DNA of 64,000 bases from Cokeromyces recurvatus. Its lineage: Eukaryota; Mucoromycota; Mucoromycetes; Mucorales; Mucoraceae. The stretch covers positions 1 through 64,000 of the forward strand of contig NW_026251397.1 in NCBI RefSeq assembly GCF_025118155.1, read 5' to 3'. Each line of letters begins with the position of its first letter. Position 1 is the first letter of the stretch. The notes beneath the pieces are model-generated. The model was not told the origin of the DNA, searched no databases, and saw only the letters and a program-made list of their open reading frames with translations. A program made the position numbers and the translations under genes. Below, piece by piece: positions 50,685 to 63,888 of this stretch.

Positions 50685-53671
50685 TCATTCTTTTGCTATT
50701 GAATCTAGACTTGACCATGTTACTTCTTTTTTCTTTTTCAGAAATGAAGCTGATGAATGCAAACCACTCGCTCTTTTCGTCTTTTCTTCTTCTTTACAAA
50801 GTAACGAATCAAGTCTTTGTTGCATCTCATCTAACCTTTGCTGCATCTCTACTAACGCTCGTCGTTTCTCATTCTCCATTTTTTCTAATTTTTCCTTAAG
50901 TTCCTCAATTTCTTTATTCTTACGTTCAAGTTGATTCACCTTTGACTGAAGTTGAGTCTGTAATGTTAAACATAAGTCGCCCTCATCTTGAACACTCGGA
51001 TGTGAAAATAATTCAAATCCTAATAATTGATGTGCTGAAGGTCGATGATCAGGCTTATGATCCATCATCCAAATAATTAAAGCCGTCACTTTAGGATACA
51101 TTTTCAAAAACCCGTCTGGAAATATACCTTGTTTTAATTTTTCAATTGAATCTGCCCTTTCCATCCCAGTTGAAAAGGGTTGAAATAATTCGAACAAAAT
51201 AATACCAAGCGAATAAATATCCACTTTTTCATCATAGGCTTGTGCAGGAACAGCTAATTGTTCAGGTGATGCATACTAGATAATAATAATAAAAAAAAGG
51301 GGGGGCGGAAAAGAGAAACAGTTATTCAATAAATGGTATATATTTATATATATAAATAAATATATGTTTTTCTTTTTACTTGACTTGTTGTATTACTTAC
51401 TGTACGAGTACCAACACCAATAGTTCGAGTACGTCTTGGTCTTGGACGATGAGGTCGATCTCTATATCGACGAACTGAATTAGATTGAGAATGGGTCTGA
51501 GGGCCTAGTTTAGGACTAGGTGGTGTAGATGAGATGGGCGTAGGAATAAGAACAGTACTGCCAGTTTTTTCATCGTCCATCACCTCTGCGGCTAAACCAA
51601 AATCACCAATTTTGGGCACCCAAGCTTCATCCCATAGATGATTACTATCATAACTATTTAATGAATTATCCATAGAAGAGGAAATAGAATCGGTAAGTAA
51701 ATGGTTTGTATTGCTGGATCTTCGTCTTCTTCGTTTCCCATCAATATCATTCACATAAGTTGAACCATTTGGCATACTTAAAAAGATATTACTCGGTTTT
51801 AAATCACGATGAATTAATCCTTGATCATGAATATAGGCTGTTCCTTCTAAGATTTGTGCAAATATTTCAATATTACGTCTTGTATCTATCACACTAAAGG
51901 ATCCTTCCTCAGAATATCGCTTATTACGAAATCGAATATAATCGTGCAAAGTAGCTAAGGAAAGAAAAAGAAAAAGTTAGTTTAAGAATGACTTTTTTTT
52001 TTTTTTTTTTTTTTTTGTTCAATAATATATCCATGCTCTTACTTGGACATAGTTGCATTTGAATAAATAAAGTCCAACCACTTTTAACTTGATTAGTAGT
52101 CCCCATGTTATGTTGATTAGATGAAGATGATATTGATTTGCATTGTTGATTAGAAGTTGGCCATGATTCACTCATAGTAGTGGAGGTGGAAGTGGTTGTT
52201 GTAATAGCAGCATGATTGCTATCATAACTATTTGTAGTAGATTCACCAAATTGAATATGAGACATACCGCTTACCGAACCTCCACCACCACCACCATAAC
52301 CAAGAGAAGATAGAGAATATTCACTAAAAAAGGTAGGGTCCCTTCCTCCGAAAACACTATTACTGTCTTCTTCATTCATGGTTGTAGGTCTATCCTTGTT
52401 GTAAGAACTAGATGAACGACTCTCTTCTTCCCAATCAGATGTTAAAGCATCCTCTGCACGATATTCATCATATTCTAACCAAGATGAATAATAACGAATC
52501 ACATTATGATGCTCCAGTCGAGCAAGATTCTTTATTTCTCTAAAGATCTTTTCATAAGGATTCTCATCATTATTCTTTGTTTCTTCAATATCGTTCCCTA
52601 GACGAATCTTTTTAATTGCATAATCAATGCCATCGAGTCTATTACGAGCACGAAAGGCACTTGCAAAGCCTCCTTTACCGAGTAAGCCAAGCTCAATAAA
52701 GTCATTATTATAACGAGAGTTTTGAACATTTAGGTTATGGAAGAAGTCATCTCCAGTTACAAAAGAATGAAAACTACTTGAGTTATTTGTGTTAGATGAG
52801 GAACTTAATTTACTGATATTATTATTATTATTATTATTATTAAATGAAGAAGAAGGTGTCATGACTACGTTTGGATGCTGTGTAGTAGTATAACAAGAAT
52901 TAAAATAATCAATGGCTTTTTGTTGTTTAATACTGAGAAAGTCAGAGGATGAAGAGGACGACGACGATGACGACGAGTTTGAAGACTCTGGATTTTCATC
53001 AGCCATATTATGTTTTACAACAGAAGAAACAGTGTCTTCAGGAGTAGACTTAATCAACATGACAGATAAATTGTCATCAAATCGAACCAAGTCTTGATTA
53101 CGAACTGTCTGAACAGCTGTATAAAATAATTTATGAAAAGCATTTTGAAATGCAGAACGGACAGTTGCCATTTCATCCATAAATTCTGCATCAATAATGC
53201 CCAATGAACGCAAAGTTTGACAAATTAAGAAAAAGACTTTTCTATTTGCATCAGGCGTATCACCATAAGTACGACAAAAGTGTTCGATAAGTGATGCCAG
53301 AAGCATCTTTGTTTGATAACGTTTTGTTGAATTAGGTTGTTCAAAGGAATTAAACACATTAACTTGGTTATTTTTAGGAAAGGATGTGTCTTTTTTGTTT
53401 TTGTTTGTTTTATTCATAGATAAGTCTTCGATGGTATAATTATATCTTGATGCTAATTTATCATCTTTTTTTATTTTGGTTTTTTTATGTATATATGAGT
53501 TACTTGTAGCAGTATATATGTGTATATCTATATTTTACCTGCAACAGTTATAATATTAGTTGATGATTCATCTTCAGTTGTAGAATCAGTCATGACAGAT
53601 TTAGTCCAAAACTTGTTGTAATGATGAGGTGAGGTATCAGTATTTGAGGTTATACTTGAAGGTAATGGCAT
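50685..53671 (-). CDS. eIF2-alpha kinase, HRI type
   Basis: Four exons: 53539-53671, 52043-53425, 51401-51954, 50685-51275, phase-consistent, 886 residues. An N-terminal helical domain (LLASLIEHFCRTYGDTPDAN ... FMDEMATVRSAFQNAFHKL, about 75-140) resembles the regulatory domain of HRI and fission yeast Hri1/Hri2. The kinase starts with GLLGKGGFASAF (about 292) and DYAIKKIRL. A Ser/Gly-rich insert of roughly 200 residues then splits the lobes, as is usual in eIF2-alpha kinases. HRDLKPSNIF lies near 552 and KIGDFGLAAE near 622, and the diagnostic GVGTRTYASPEQL spans the exon 3/4 join. A C-terminal coiled coil (ERKNKEIEELKEKLEKMENE) follows. It should phosphorylate eIF2-alpha under stress and lower translation initiation. 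Distinction from Gcn2 rests on absence of RWD and HisRS-like domains. Confidence 0.88.
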
Positions 53672-55388
53672 TATTTATTTATTAAATCAATATTAACAAT
53701 TTCATAAATGGGCAGTATACAGTAGAAAGAATGGAAAGAAAAGATAAATAAAATGAGGAACTCAGAGCTAAACCTACACTTATAATTTTAAATGGTGTGA
53801 CTGAGTTTAAATTAGTATTTATCCTGCTTTAAGTTTGAACAAGTCAGTTTTTTTTTTTTTTTTTTTTTTAACTAATCGAATTCAGTACATAGTATCTCTT
53901 AAATACATTACATTAGTCTACTCTTAGTTTAACTTTTAAAGAAAAGGAAAGAGTTGGATATCGTTTTAGATTAAGAAGAAGAGAAAAATAAAACGATGAA
54001 CAGAAATGTACTCAAGGTAGTAGAGAGGGAAGAAATATGGATTTAATATTTAAATGAACATTATGTGTGATTTAGTTGTATACTATTTATGAAATATTTT
54101 CATTTTGAATTAAAATGAAACATTAAAAAAAAGTAAGCTCAGACCAATAAGGAACTATTTATATTAGGATATAATGAATTAGAATTTCGAATAACTTGCT
54201 GAAGGAAAAAAGAAAAGAAAAAGCTCGTATAGTTAGTAACAATGACCATTTTTTTTTTAAAAAAAAAAAAGAAAAAAGAAAGAAAAAAAAAGAGAAAATA
54301 CGTACACTATTGATCTATTAATCCCTTTCCGAGTATTTATTCTGATATATAACATTTTTTAAAAGTATTCATATATTCTCTGTTCCATGATATACGATGT
54401 CTCCTTTTATAATAATCTTACATAATTTGTAGTTTTAATTGAATGCTTTATAAATAAATGATATCCAAAGTGATAGACAGTTTATAAATGTATACAATTC
54501 TTTAGTAGTGAATCTAAGATTATATACAAGTCTAGAGTTAACAATCCATGCAATTTTCCAAACAAAAAGTATTTACATTAGAAAGAGCTAGTCTTGGGGG
54601 GTTTTGTTTTTTTTCAATTTTACAAGAAGCAAAAATATGTCACTCATTGTTATTAAATGGTTACATTAAGAGAAGAATAAAGTACAAAGTCAAAAAGTAA
54701 TGAATGTCGCTATTGTTTATTTTAAAACATATATATACAAGCATATAGTGCATTTATTTATTTATTTTTTCTTTTTAAGCATTATAATGATTAAGGTAAG
54801 AGGACTTTATTCTCTCTTTTTTATTATTATTATTATTTTTGATCCACAATCTATCAAATAAGTACGCACGCATACAGTGAATTAAATTACGAGATGTTTG
54901 ATTCAAAAATCATACTTGATTAAATACTGTAAATATTAGCTGTATACATTTATAAGGTTGATTTTTTTTTCTTTTTACTTGTCACATTGTATATATCAAT
55001 TGACAATGGTTCAGAAGGGCCTAATAATAATAATATTTAACACAAAGAATATACTTCTGAATTTATTGGTACTTGATTGTAAGTAAACATTATCCCTAGT
55101 CATGTCTATCATATACATATAAATAATTTTCATCATTTAAATTTACTTTTTGTAAGTTAGTTGCTTGATAAAACATGACTTATTACTGATGTATTTCATT
55201 CTTTGTTTCTTACGAACCCTCATTTTGAAGTCTATCAAAAGAAGAATCGAGGATATATGGTTTTATTCGTTTTGATTAACAAAACGTTATCTGCAGTTCT
55301 ATAATACTTTATCAAGTGCAACTAAAACAATGATTGCCTTTTAGTACTCATTAAAAAAATGAGGCTCTATTGTCATTATTAAGCTTTT

Positions 55389-55439
<51 letters not shown>

Positions 55440-55510
55440 TAACTTATTGATTAATTTATTTATTTATTTATTTTTATTACATGGAAATGATCCTATCATT
55501 TATTATTATA
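53672..55510. other. 1.8-kb intergenic region
   Basis: Lies upstream of the HRI-type gene and downstream of the SH3 membrane protein gene. AT-rich with long A/T tracts (T39 at 55394-55432). No open frame, RNA gene or repeat family recognised. Confidence 0.5.
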
Positions 55511-57092
55511 TTATTGTTGATGCTGTTGATGTTGCTGAAGAGGGTGGTGTTGATTGTTATTAAAAAAGGGTGTATGTAGTGTAGGTGAGGAAGGGCTTTC
55601 GATTTCAAAATATTCATAGGATCGATAGCTCGCTGATCTTTTTGGAATTGCATTGTTAGAGTGATGAGTATCATCTTCACCATCGTAATATGAATTTAAA
55701 CTCAGTGATGGTTGTAGGCTTTCTCGCCATTTTTCTATGACCGTATTAGTTGATAAAGATAAATTATTATTTTCTTGTACCTCTGTTGTTAATAATTGAT
55801 CTATATCTTCTTCAGGTACATTTGATATACAGACTAATGGGAAAGCTCCTTTCGCTCCAGTTGTCACATTGAAGCCTAAGGCCCAACCATCGTCAAAACG
55901 TAATGCAAGACAAATGATATCACCTACAGTTAGAGTTAATTCATCGGGTAATTGAGGAGAATAGGGATGAATGACACCAAAGAACTCTTCACTTAAAGGA
56001 GATGATAGTGTTGTTATCGACGGTACTTTCTCTACCGCGGGTGAATTAGTAATAGTAGTAGTAATGATAGGCTTATTTGGTATTTCTCGTATGTCATGTT
56101 TATAAGGAAATTGACCAATATAATTATCAAATTGACGTACTGCTTTATTTTGTACTACTGTATGAACAGGCGTAGGTTGTGATGAGTTGTTTTCACTAGC
56201 TGTTGTCGAACTTGATGGTGAGATAAATTGAAATGGTTTCATATGAAGATGGATCTTATTTCTATAACAATACCATATGAAGGTGATGACAATTAATGCA
56301 ATAGCAACAGTACATCCAATAACGATGCCGACAATAGCGCCTGCTGATAATGATGGATGACAGTAATATATTGTTTGACAGCATTTGTCTTCATGATTAG
56401 TCTCACAATATTTGCAAGCAGCAGAAGTGTCATTGCCAAAGCCTATATATTAGGAGAAATTAGTAAATATATATATATATATATATATAAGCTTAGAACT
56501 CATATTGTTGTTATTTACCACAAGAGTAAGGCTCATTGGCAATACCGGATATACAGTTTTGGGTAATGGTCCCATTAAACCCTTCCCAAGTATTACAATG
56601 ATCAGTATAAGAAGCTAATGTCTCATTTCTTTGTATCGAATTTGAACATACAAGTGGACTGGATGTTATTTTAGCTACGCTGTCTACCCAATCATAGCAT
56701 GTTTGTTGACATAGAGGAGGAGGATTAAGCCCATAATTAAAGTTACATGGTAATGAATAAGTAGGATTTTGAATAAGTTTAGCACATAAATGAGTCAATG
56801 AATAACGGGCATAAGGAATGATAGGGTTATAATTTGAACTTAGACAACCTAAAGGGAATAAATAATTACTTGTTGAGTTCACATATTCCAGCAACCGATT
56901 ATCAAAGTCTTCGATGGTTGTTATATTGATTAAAAAGGGGTATTCGTTACTGAGTCCAGGTAAACCAATGTAAAATTGTGAAAAGGCTGAGCAAACATTG
57001 GATTGAAGTAAGGAAACACATTTGTTATCATCTGTGGCCCCACTATAAACCGTCTTTAATAATTGTATAAATATTAAAATAATCAAAAGCAT
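55511..57092 (-). CDS. Type I membrane protein: Cys-rich ectodomain, TM helix, cytoplasmic SH3
   Basis: Two exons (56519-57092, 55511-56442), 501 residues. A signal peptide (MLLIILIFIQLLKTVYS) is followed by about 210 extracellular residues with many Cys and N-glycosylation sequons. The Cys pattern (NKCVSLLQSNVCSAF, LPLGCLSS-like spacing, PPPLCQQTCYDWVDS, CSNSI, CNTW, CKYCE, KCCQTIYYC) recalls Frizzled-type Cys-rich domains, with the PPLCxxxC step as the best match. The membrane helix is AGAIVGIVIGCTVAIALIVI. The cytoplasmic part ends in an SH3 domain (FFGVIHPYSPQLPDELTLTV, then DDGWALGFN and GAFPLVCIS). The layout suggests a surface receptor or sensor coupled to proline-rich partners, loosely like Sho1. 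The ligand is unknown and the Frizzled comparison is tentative. Confidence 0.75.
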
Positions 57093-57567
57093 AAAGGAAT
57101 CACTGAACCAAGCATATCACTATTTAATATTGATAGTATATATGTATCTGTATTCTTTACTTTTCTTTTATTTATTTACTTGAAAAAAAAAAAAATAAAA
57201 AGAGAGAAAAAAAAGGATAGAAAAAGAAAAAGAAAAAGGAATTTTAAAGAAAAATTAGGGATTAATGTCACTGAGAATGAAAATAAGCCACGGCTGTAAT
57301 TATTCTCCTTATTCCAAGCCAAAAGAAAAAATCAGTTGATATAATACTTTTATCTCTCTCTTTTTTTTTTTGTCTTCTTTTCCCCTTTTTTCCTCCCATT
57401 TAAACTAACCCCTCAATCATGTAAAAAAAAAAAAATGAAATCATAACAATGATTAAAGTGTTGAATAGTATAGTAATATAAATTACCTTATTTTCCTTTA
57501 TAATATATAAATCATTATATAAATTTGTTTCATATCATTCACTTATATCTATCGAGATAACTCCGCA

Positions 57568-58014
57568 TTAAATATTAGAGCAGGAATTATGAAAGAAGGT
57601 CTGTATATTTTGGCATTCACATATATCATGAGCTAGTAATAATTCACGCAAAGCAAAGAATTCAGTTTTAAGACTAGTAACAATCTCTGTCAATGTCTTG
57701 TTCTCTAAAGATAACATTTTCTCTTTATCTATCATCTTTTGTTGTGCAATCTTTTTTTTTCGCGGCATTTAAGAGCTATGTTATTATTATGTAATAAGTA
57801 CCCAAGTAAGTGTGTAGAGATATGTACCTGCAATTCTGTTTTTCTCTAATATTTGTTTCCTTTTTGCTATTTTTTCCTCTTTACTTTTATTTTTTGTTAA
57901 TTTATTTTGTATGGATGATGTTGAAGAACTTTCTAATTGTTCAAGTATCTTGCTAATATCATCATTTTCTTTCATTAGAAATGGCTGATTTTTTTCTTCC
58001 TGATAACTACTCAT
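57568..58014 (-). CDS. ATF/CREB-type bZIP factor with an apparent one-base frameshift
   Basis: Two exons, 57828-58014 and 57568-57775. Exon 1 ends EEKIAKRKQILEKNRIA and exon 2 should continue ALKCREKKKIAQQKM, together the basic region NRxAAxKCRxKKK of ATF/CREB proteins. The leucine zipper follows (MLSLENKTLTEIVTSLKTEF, then LRELLLAHDICECQ). The splice is clean (G|gtacat ... catag|CT). However, the A run after GCCGCG has nine A's where ten are needed: read as given, the frame leaves KCREKKK and hits TGA, while the zipper lies in the other frame. Total coding length is 395 nt, one short of a multiple of three. Either an A was lost in assembly, or the gene is recently dead. A corrected product would be about 131 residues and nuclear. 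Confidence 0.8.
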
Positions 58015-58152
58015 ATTTTTAAAAAGAAAAAAAAAAAAAGAAAATAATTTTGTAATTTGTAATTTAATAGTAATAATTCTTTTTTTTTTCTGGTTGATCA
58101 TAAAACTCAACGTGTGGATCTAAAATGAATTTTTTTAATGTTTTATTTTTAT

Positions 58153-58218
<66 letters not shown>

Positions 58219-58718
58219 ATTCTAATCCGTTACTATAGTTATATTAACATTTGATATTGTAACTAGGATAGTCCCTTTTTTTTTTCCTTAGACACCTGTA
58301 GAAATGCAACCATGACAACAGACTAATCAAGAAATGGATATACGTTATGTAGATCGAGTAGTAATGAGTAATATAGTTAGAATGAGAAGACTCTTTTATT
58401 CAAATTCCGATATTGTGTCCTCTTTAATGTTATTAGTAGGCAACAGTGATTTTCATTCTTAAGATGGTTGCAGATCCAAACTAAAAGTCGTTACACAAAA
58501 TATAATATTAGTTTAATTTAATCACTTTTTATTTTATTTTTTATTCCTTATTCTTTATTTCTCCTCATCTTCATTTTTTTTTTGGAATTACATTCATTTT
58601 TTTTTTATTTTTTGAAATCTTTCATTTCACAACTAGAATCTTATATACAAAGAAAAAAGAACAATATTGTGTCCAATTTTATTTTCATTTGGTCACCATC
58701 CTTCCTTTTATTGTTATC
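58015..58718. promoter_or_regulatory. Divergent upstream region of bZIP and glycosyltransferase genes
   Basis: About 700 bp between opposite-facing start codons, containing the 59-base poly-A at 58155-58213. No defined motif is seen. Confidence 0.4.
58155..58213. repeat. Poly-A tract of 59 bases
   Basis: Uninterrupted A run in the divergent intergenic region, about 140 bp upstream of the bZIP start codon. Second longest homopolymer in the window. Confidence 0.9.
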
Positions 58719-58902
58719 ATGTTGTATAAGATGAAATCCTATTTATTGGGGATCCTGGGCTCTTGTTTGACAGTTTTTTTAGTGTATCAGATACTAAATT
58801 TGAGTACAAAGGAAACTTATATCCGCTATTTGGATTCAACAGAAATGAGTAATTATACATTATTAGAATCATTATTCTTATCAGGTAATAATTAGACTCC
58901 TT

Positions 58903-58949
<47 letters not shown>

Positions 58950-61391
58950 TTTGTTTGTTTGTATACATACATACATACATACTAAGTCATATATATTAAT
59001 AATAGAGCACAGTTATCTTGAAAATCCGCATGCAAATCAATCCAAGACGACCATAAATTATAATTTAGAAGAATTAAAATTATTAGCATCATCAACTACT
59101 ATATCGTCACAGCAATTATCATCTAATAATAATAATAATAGTGGTAGTAGTCGTCATCGTCATCTATCTATTTTAGTTGTTTTACACTATTCGTCAGAAA
59201 TTTTTTTTATAAATCAACTAGATTCAGTATTACGTCAGACCATTCAACCTACCACTATCTCTATTGTATGTTCAAAGCAAGATAAAGATAAAGTCGATGC
59301 ACTTATTGCTGAAAGGGAGTCTTTATTTAATTTACATCATGTGATTCAGTCTGCCATTCTTCCCTCCAAAAAGAAACGCTATTGGTTCAGTGATGTTGCC
59401 CCTGATGCGGCCATAGACACTATTTTCATTTTGGACGACGGAGCTTCAGTAGAACCAGGAGTCAAGTATTTTGATTTTATGCTTCGATTATTGCAGACAG
59501 CACCCTTTGAACATGCACTTATTGGCACAGAGAAAAATAAAGTTAACTGTGATGAAGAAGAAGAGAGAAAAGCACGGTATGTAAGAGAGATCGACACTAT
59601 CTGGGTATTAAGACGTGAATGGTTCCTAGCATTATCCTTACTTCCCAACAATGTGATGCAAGAGAAGAGTCTATCACTCGATTTATACCAAACACTGCAT
59701 ATACCATCGGTACTTATTCCTTCAAGTAAGGAACAGAATTCTTTAAGGGGGAATACCTTGAGGGATAGCACTCATTGTGATCATCATGAAATCGAAATAG
59801 CATTATCATCCATCTTGTTTTACATGGATAAGCAGTCATCAGCATCATTTAGTAAATTGATTTGCCAATTTAGTACTAAATACGAGGTTATACATGTGGC
59901 CACTCCAAATGAAGACACTATGAAACTTCCAATCTGTACAGAACAACCCAATTCATTTATTCTACATCATAAAGTAGATGGAATACAAAATGATTTATTT
60001 GAATTAATACATCATATATCAGCTAGTGTAGTTATTTATGAAGAGGAGGAGCGAGCAAAGATCGATTTAAAGAAAGAATTTTTACTATCACCTTTATCAC
60101 AAACTATGGTACGACACCCAACATTTATTAGCTTGCCTTTTATTGATAAAAGAATGCTTTCTACTATTTTATGGATGGCCGATTTACCTATAAAAGCTTT
60201 AGAACGTAAGCTTTTTTTTTTTGTTGTTGTTGTTGCAACAAGAACAAAATACATATAATTTTTTTTTTTGGTTACATAGAATGGCATTCACCTTCTGTTA
60301 AATTATTGATAACTACTTCTGGTAAGAAAAGAATATCTCAAGTGAAAAGGATTTTCAATTCAATAAAGCATGCAAATTATTTGAGAGATAAAGAAATTGA
60401 TTTAATGATATTCATGGATGAAAAGAGTGATAGATTAACAAGAGAGCTTGTAGATAATTTACAATGGAAAATAGGCGAAAAGAGAATTCATCATCGCATC
60501 TCCCAAGTACATTCTATGCAACAATTTACTGAAGCCTGGTATCCTTCTAATAATGATGAATATGCAGTCATGTTAGATGATCGTCTAGAGTTATCGCCAT
60601 CGTATTATATTTGGATAAAACAAACAATATTAAAATATCGTTATTCTACAACGACGAGTAAACAGATATTTGGTATCAGTCTCTATTCACCTCGTATTAT
60701 AGATACCGATCCAAATGGAAGGTCATTATTATTGTTGAATAGGTCTGGTACTGCGAATGATGTTCATTTTCCTTATTTAATGCAAGTTCCCAGTAGCTCG
60801 GGCGCACTTTATTTCCCAGAGTATTGGAGAGAATTTCATGATTACATCACAGCACGTTTGACAGACCAAGCGATTGTTAAAAGAGGGACGGGTCAGCGAC
60901 ACTTATTTAAGGACACACTATTAAAAACATCTAAATCAAATCGATGGATTAATTCTTGGAGAAAATATTTTGATGAAATGATTTATATGCGAGGTTATGT
61001 CATGCTTTATCCTTCAACTGAGACTAGTTATTCTACATTACATATCATGGATTCCTTTCTTGATGATAAAAGGAAGAAGAAGATGAAGGAAAGATTTTTA
61101 ACAGCAGAAAAATTATTGAATGTACCTTTGAGTACTAAAGTGTCACAAAAGCTACCAGATATAGATGTCTTACCTATCTTTGATTTACATGGAAAACTTG
61201 TTGAACAGTCAAGTACCTTGGTAGAGCGCGGCCATCAGTTACAACATAAATTTAGTGCTTGTGAACCCAAGATAGACAATCATCATGACCCTTCAGATAT
61301 GTTATGTCCTTTTAGTCATTTGATACAAATACCCATAGAAGCATCCTCTACTGAAGTTTCTATTAAATCAGTTAATATTTATGCTGGCTGA
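58719..61391 (+). CDS. Type II membrane protein with two glycosyltransferase-like (GT-A) halves
   Basis: Three exons: 58719-58884, 59006-60205, 60280-61391, 825 residues. The N-terminus has a single signal anchor (YLLGILGSCLTVFLVYQIL, about 8-26), placing the rest in the Golgi/ER lumen. The first half has a GT2-like start (LSILVVLHYSSEIFFINQLD ... RQTIQPTTISIVCS) and an acidic FILDDGASVEPG that could be a DXD-like metal site. The second half repeats the plan: VKLLITTSGKKRISQVKRIF, DLMIFMDEKSDRLTRELVDN, then EYAVMLDDRLELSPSYYIWI with another DD site. So it looks like a tandem of two GT-A domains. Donor and acceptor cannot be told. Intron 1 contains a 44-base T run. The ATG at 58719 was chosen because the frame upstream begins with a non-ATG codon. 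Confidence 0.72.
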
Positions 61392-61641
61392 GTCTATTAT
61401 TTTAGATTTTATACATTTTTTTTCTTTTCTTTTTTTTACAAAGTTTTTTACAGATTTTTTACAGATTTACATATATATTTGTATATTTATGTATATATAT
61501 TCTGCATAATAATAACATTTCAACTATTTGATTTTAATAATTTATAATATAACGTTTATATAATGTAAATACCTCAGTATATATGTATATATGTATATAT
61601 ATATATAAATTAATAATCATTTCTTCCTTTCCATTTCAAGC

Positions 61642-63872
61642 ATGTCCAACACTAATGGAGAATCTGAAGATGAACAGTCATTCATTAAAGAGAATAAAAG
61701 ACCCATTATGACAAAATATGCAACGACATTGAATAATGAGAAAAAATATCCAACCGTTCTTAATAATGGATTTGATAAAAATCTAGTTATCGAAAAGGCA
61801 CTGTTTGATTCCAATACTACTATGAGTACTTCGGGATCTACTGTGACCAATAATAACATTCCTCATCTTCTTGCTCATACTACACATTCTACACCACTGC
61901 CCGTCAGTAGTGAAAGGGAAAGAAAGTCGACAGTCGATTCACAGGATGTTGTCACTCATACGTTAACGACACATACTAAAGTTCCACCATCCTTAACGAC
62001 CTCCACCACATCACCTATTGTTCCTACTCTACAGTCAGTGAGTGGCCCATCCACTCCAACTACTGCTACAGCAGTGAATAATACCTCTAGTCAAAGTACA
62101 CCACTTGGAATGAAAACAAAGTCAAAGAATGAGGTAGTGATATAATAAATATGATTTCTGTCTATATCTGTGTATATATTGATTGAATACTTATTATAGG
62201 ATCGTCGTACGATTAAAAGGAAAAAATTATCACCTATGAGTAGTACAGCTACCCCTTCAGAAGTCTTTCATAGAAATTTAGTAGATGCAGTCTCTAATGT
62301 AGAAGGTATACAAGTAGTTACAGATTTAATTAAAAAAAAAAAAAAAAAAAAAAAAAGGATTTATTACTTAAAAGAATGAATAGATTCTGATGAAAATGAA
62401 CAATATGTTTATCCTTATAGTGGCAATAATACAGATACAACAGCAGCTACATACCATATAAATTCAAAAGATACCCTTCATCGTACTACTTCATCTACAT
62501 TATATCGACCTCAATCTACACGCTCATTTGCAAATATGAGCCAATACTCGTCACATGATCCATCTACAAGAAGATTATCCACCTCTGCTGGATTTTTAGG
62601 CGATTTCTTTCGTCCACTTTTATTTAAGAGTAAATCAGAATCAAGAGCAACAGCAGCAGCAGCAACAACAAGTTCATTATACAATAAACAAGTTCAAAAT
62701 GAAGATCATTTATTAGCAAGACCTAAACTTCGTAGCTATATCATGGATCATCCTTTTCATAGTCAAACAAAGTCATTACACTATCATCATGAATGGCTTG
62801 ATGGAAATAAATACAGTCCACCTTTATATCATAAACAACGTCCACATCATCATAAAATGTATTGCAATTATGGTTCAGTTGTAGATGGTGGTTATACAAC
62901 AGATGATGAAGAAGCTCAACATTTACTAGTTCCTCCACCTCCACCAACACCAACATCACCAGCACCACCACCATTACCTCTTTATAACAACAGTCGAAGA
63001 TTTCAACATATAAATAAACGTAGTAATAGTAGTAGTCATAGTAGTCATAGGAAAAAGAAAAGCACATGGTAAATGTGACTATATATATAAAGGCATATCA
63101 TATATTTATATATTAATCACTACATATACATATACATATTTATTTACAGTTCAGGACTATTATGTAATCTGTTAAGGATCCTTTCAATTATGATATTGAT
63201 TTTACTATTATGTCTTTCTTATTTTGCAAAACCACTTTATGATATTCATGTTGAAATGGGACGTGTTTTATCTTCTGATAAAGAACTTATATTTGATTTA
63301 CATGTGAATGCGATGAATGATAATATATGGACAGTTTATATAGCAGATGCAGATATTAGTGTCTTTGCCTTCAGTCAAGTTGTACCTTTATCATCTAGTA
63401 GATTCAATGACAATAGAATTGGAGTTGCAGATCCAGCAGAATATTTAGGAAGTTTTTATCATTTTGATGAACCTTTATCATTTCCCTCCACTTTCTTCTT
63501 TTCTAAAAGGCCACCAGAGGACGCCATCAGTCAAATTCGTATTAAATCGCCTGGAGCAGATAAAAGCGGGAATGAACGATGGTAAATAAATAAATAAGTA
63601 AATATATATATATACATGTATAGGATGGTAAACCATTGTATGTATTCCTATTTAGGTCACGTATGATTCGTTATCCTTATGGACTCGTTGTGAGAGGTGT
63701 TTTAAGATATAAACTATTTGGATTTTTAAGCCCATATCCTCAGTCAACTACTATTTGTGATGTTGTACGAGTAAATCCTGCTACTGGGAAAGTGACTGAA
63801 GACCCTGATCAAGGAGGCTATTGCTTATCCTATGGAGAAAATGCTACTACTACTGCGACTGTATATAAATAA
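61642..63872 (+). CDS. VAC7: Vac7-like vacuolar membrane protein, PI(3,5)P2 regulator
   Basis: Five exons: 61642-62133, 62200-62305, 62384-63068, 63150-63581, 63656-63872, 643 residues. The first about 420 residues are Ser/Thr/His/Pro-rich and disordered, with a PPPPPTPTSPAPPPLP stretch. A single transmembrane helix follows (ILSIMILILLLCLSYFA), then the conserved lumenal Vac7 domain: ELIFDLHVNAMNDNIWTVYI, ADADISVFAFSQVV, then YLGSFYHFDEPLSFPSTFFF, a PG-containing strand and YPYGLVVRGVLRYKL. In yeast, Vac7 activates the Fab1 lipid kinase complex on the vacuole. Yeast Vac7 is longer, mainly in the disordered part. The next gene on the minus strand ends only 16 bp beyond its stop. Confidence 0.88.
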
Positions 63873-63888
63873 AGCACCCATTATTTAT

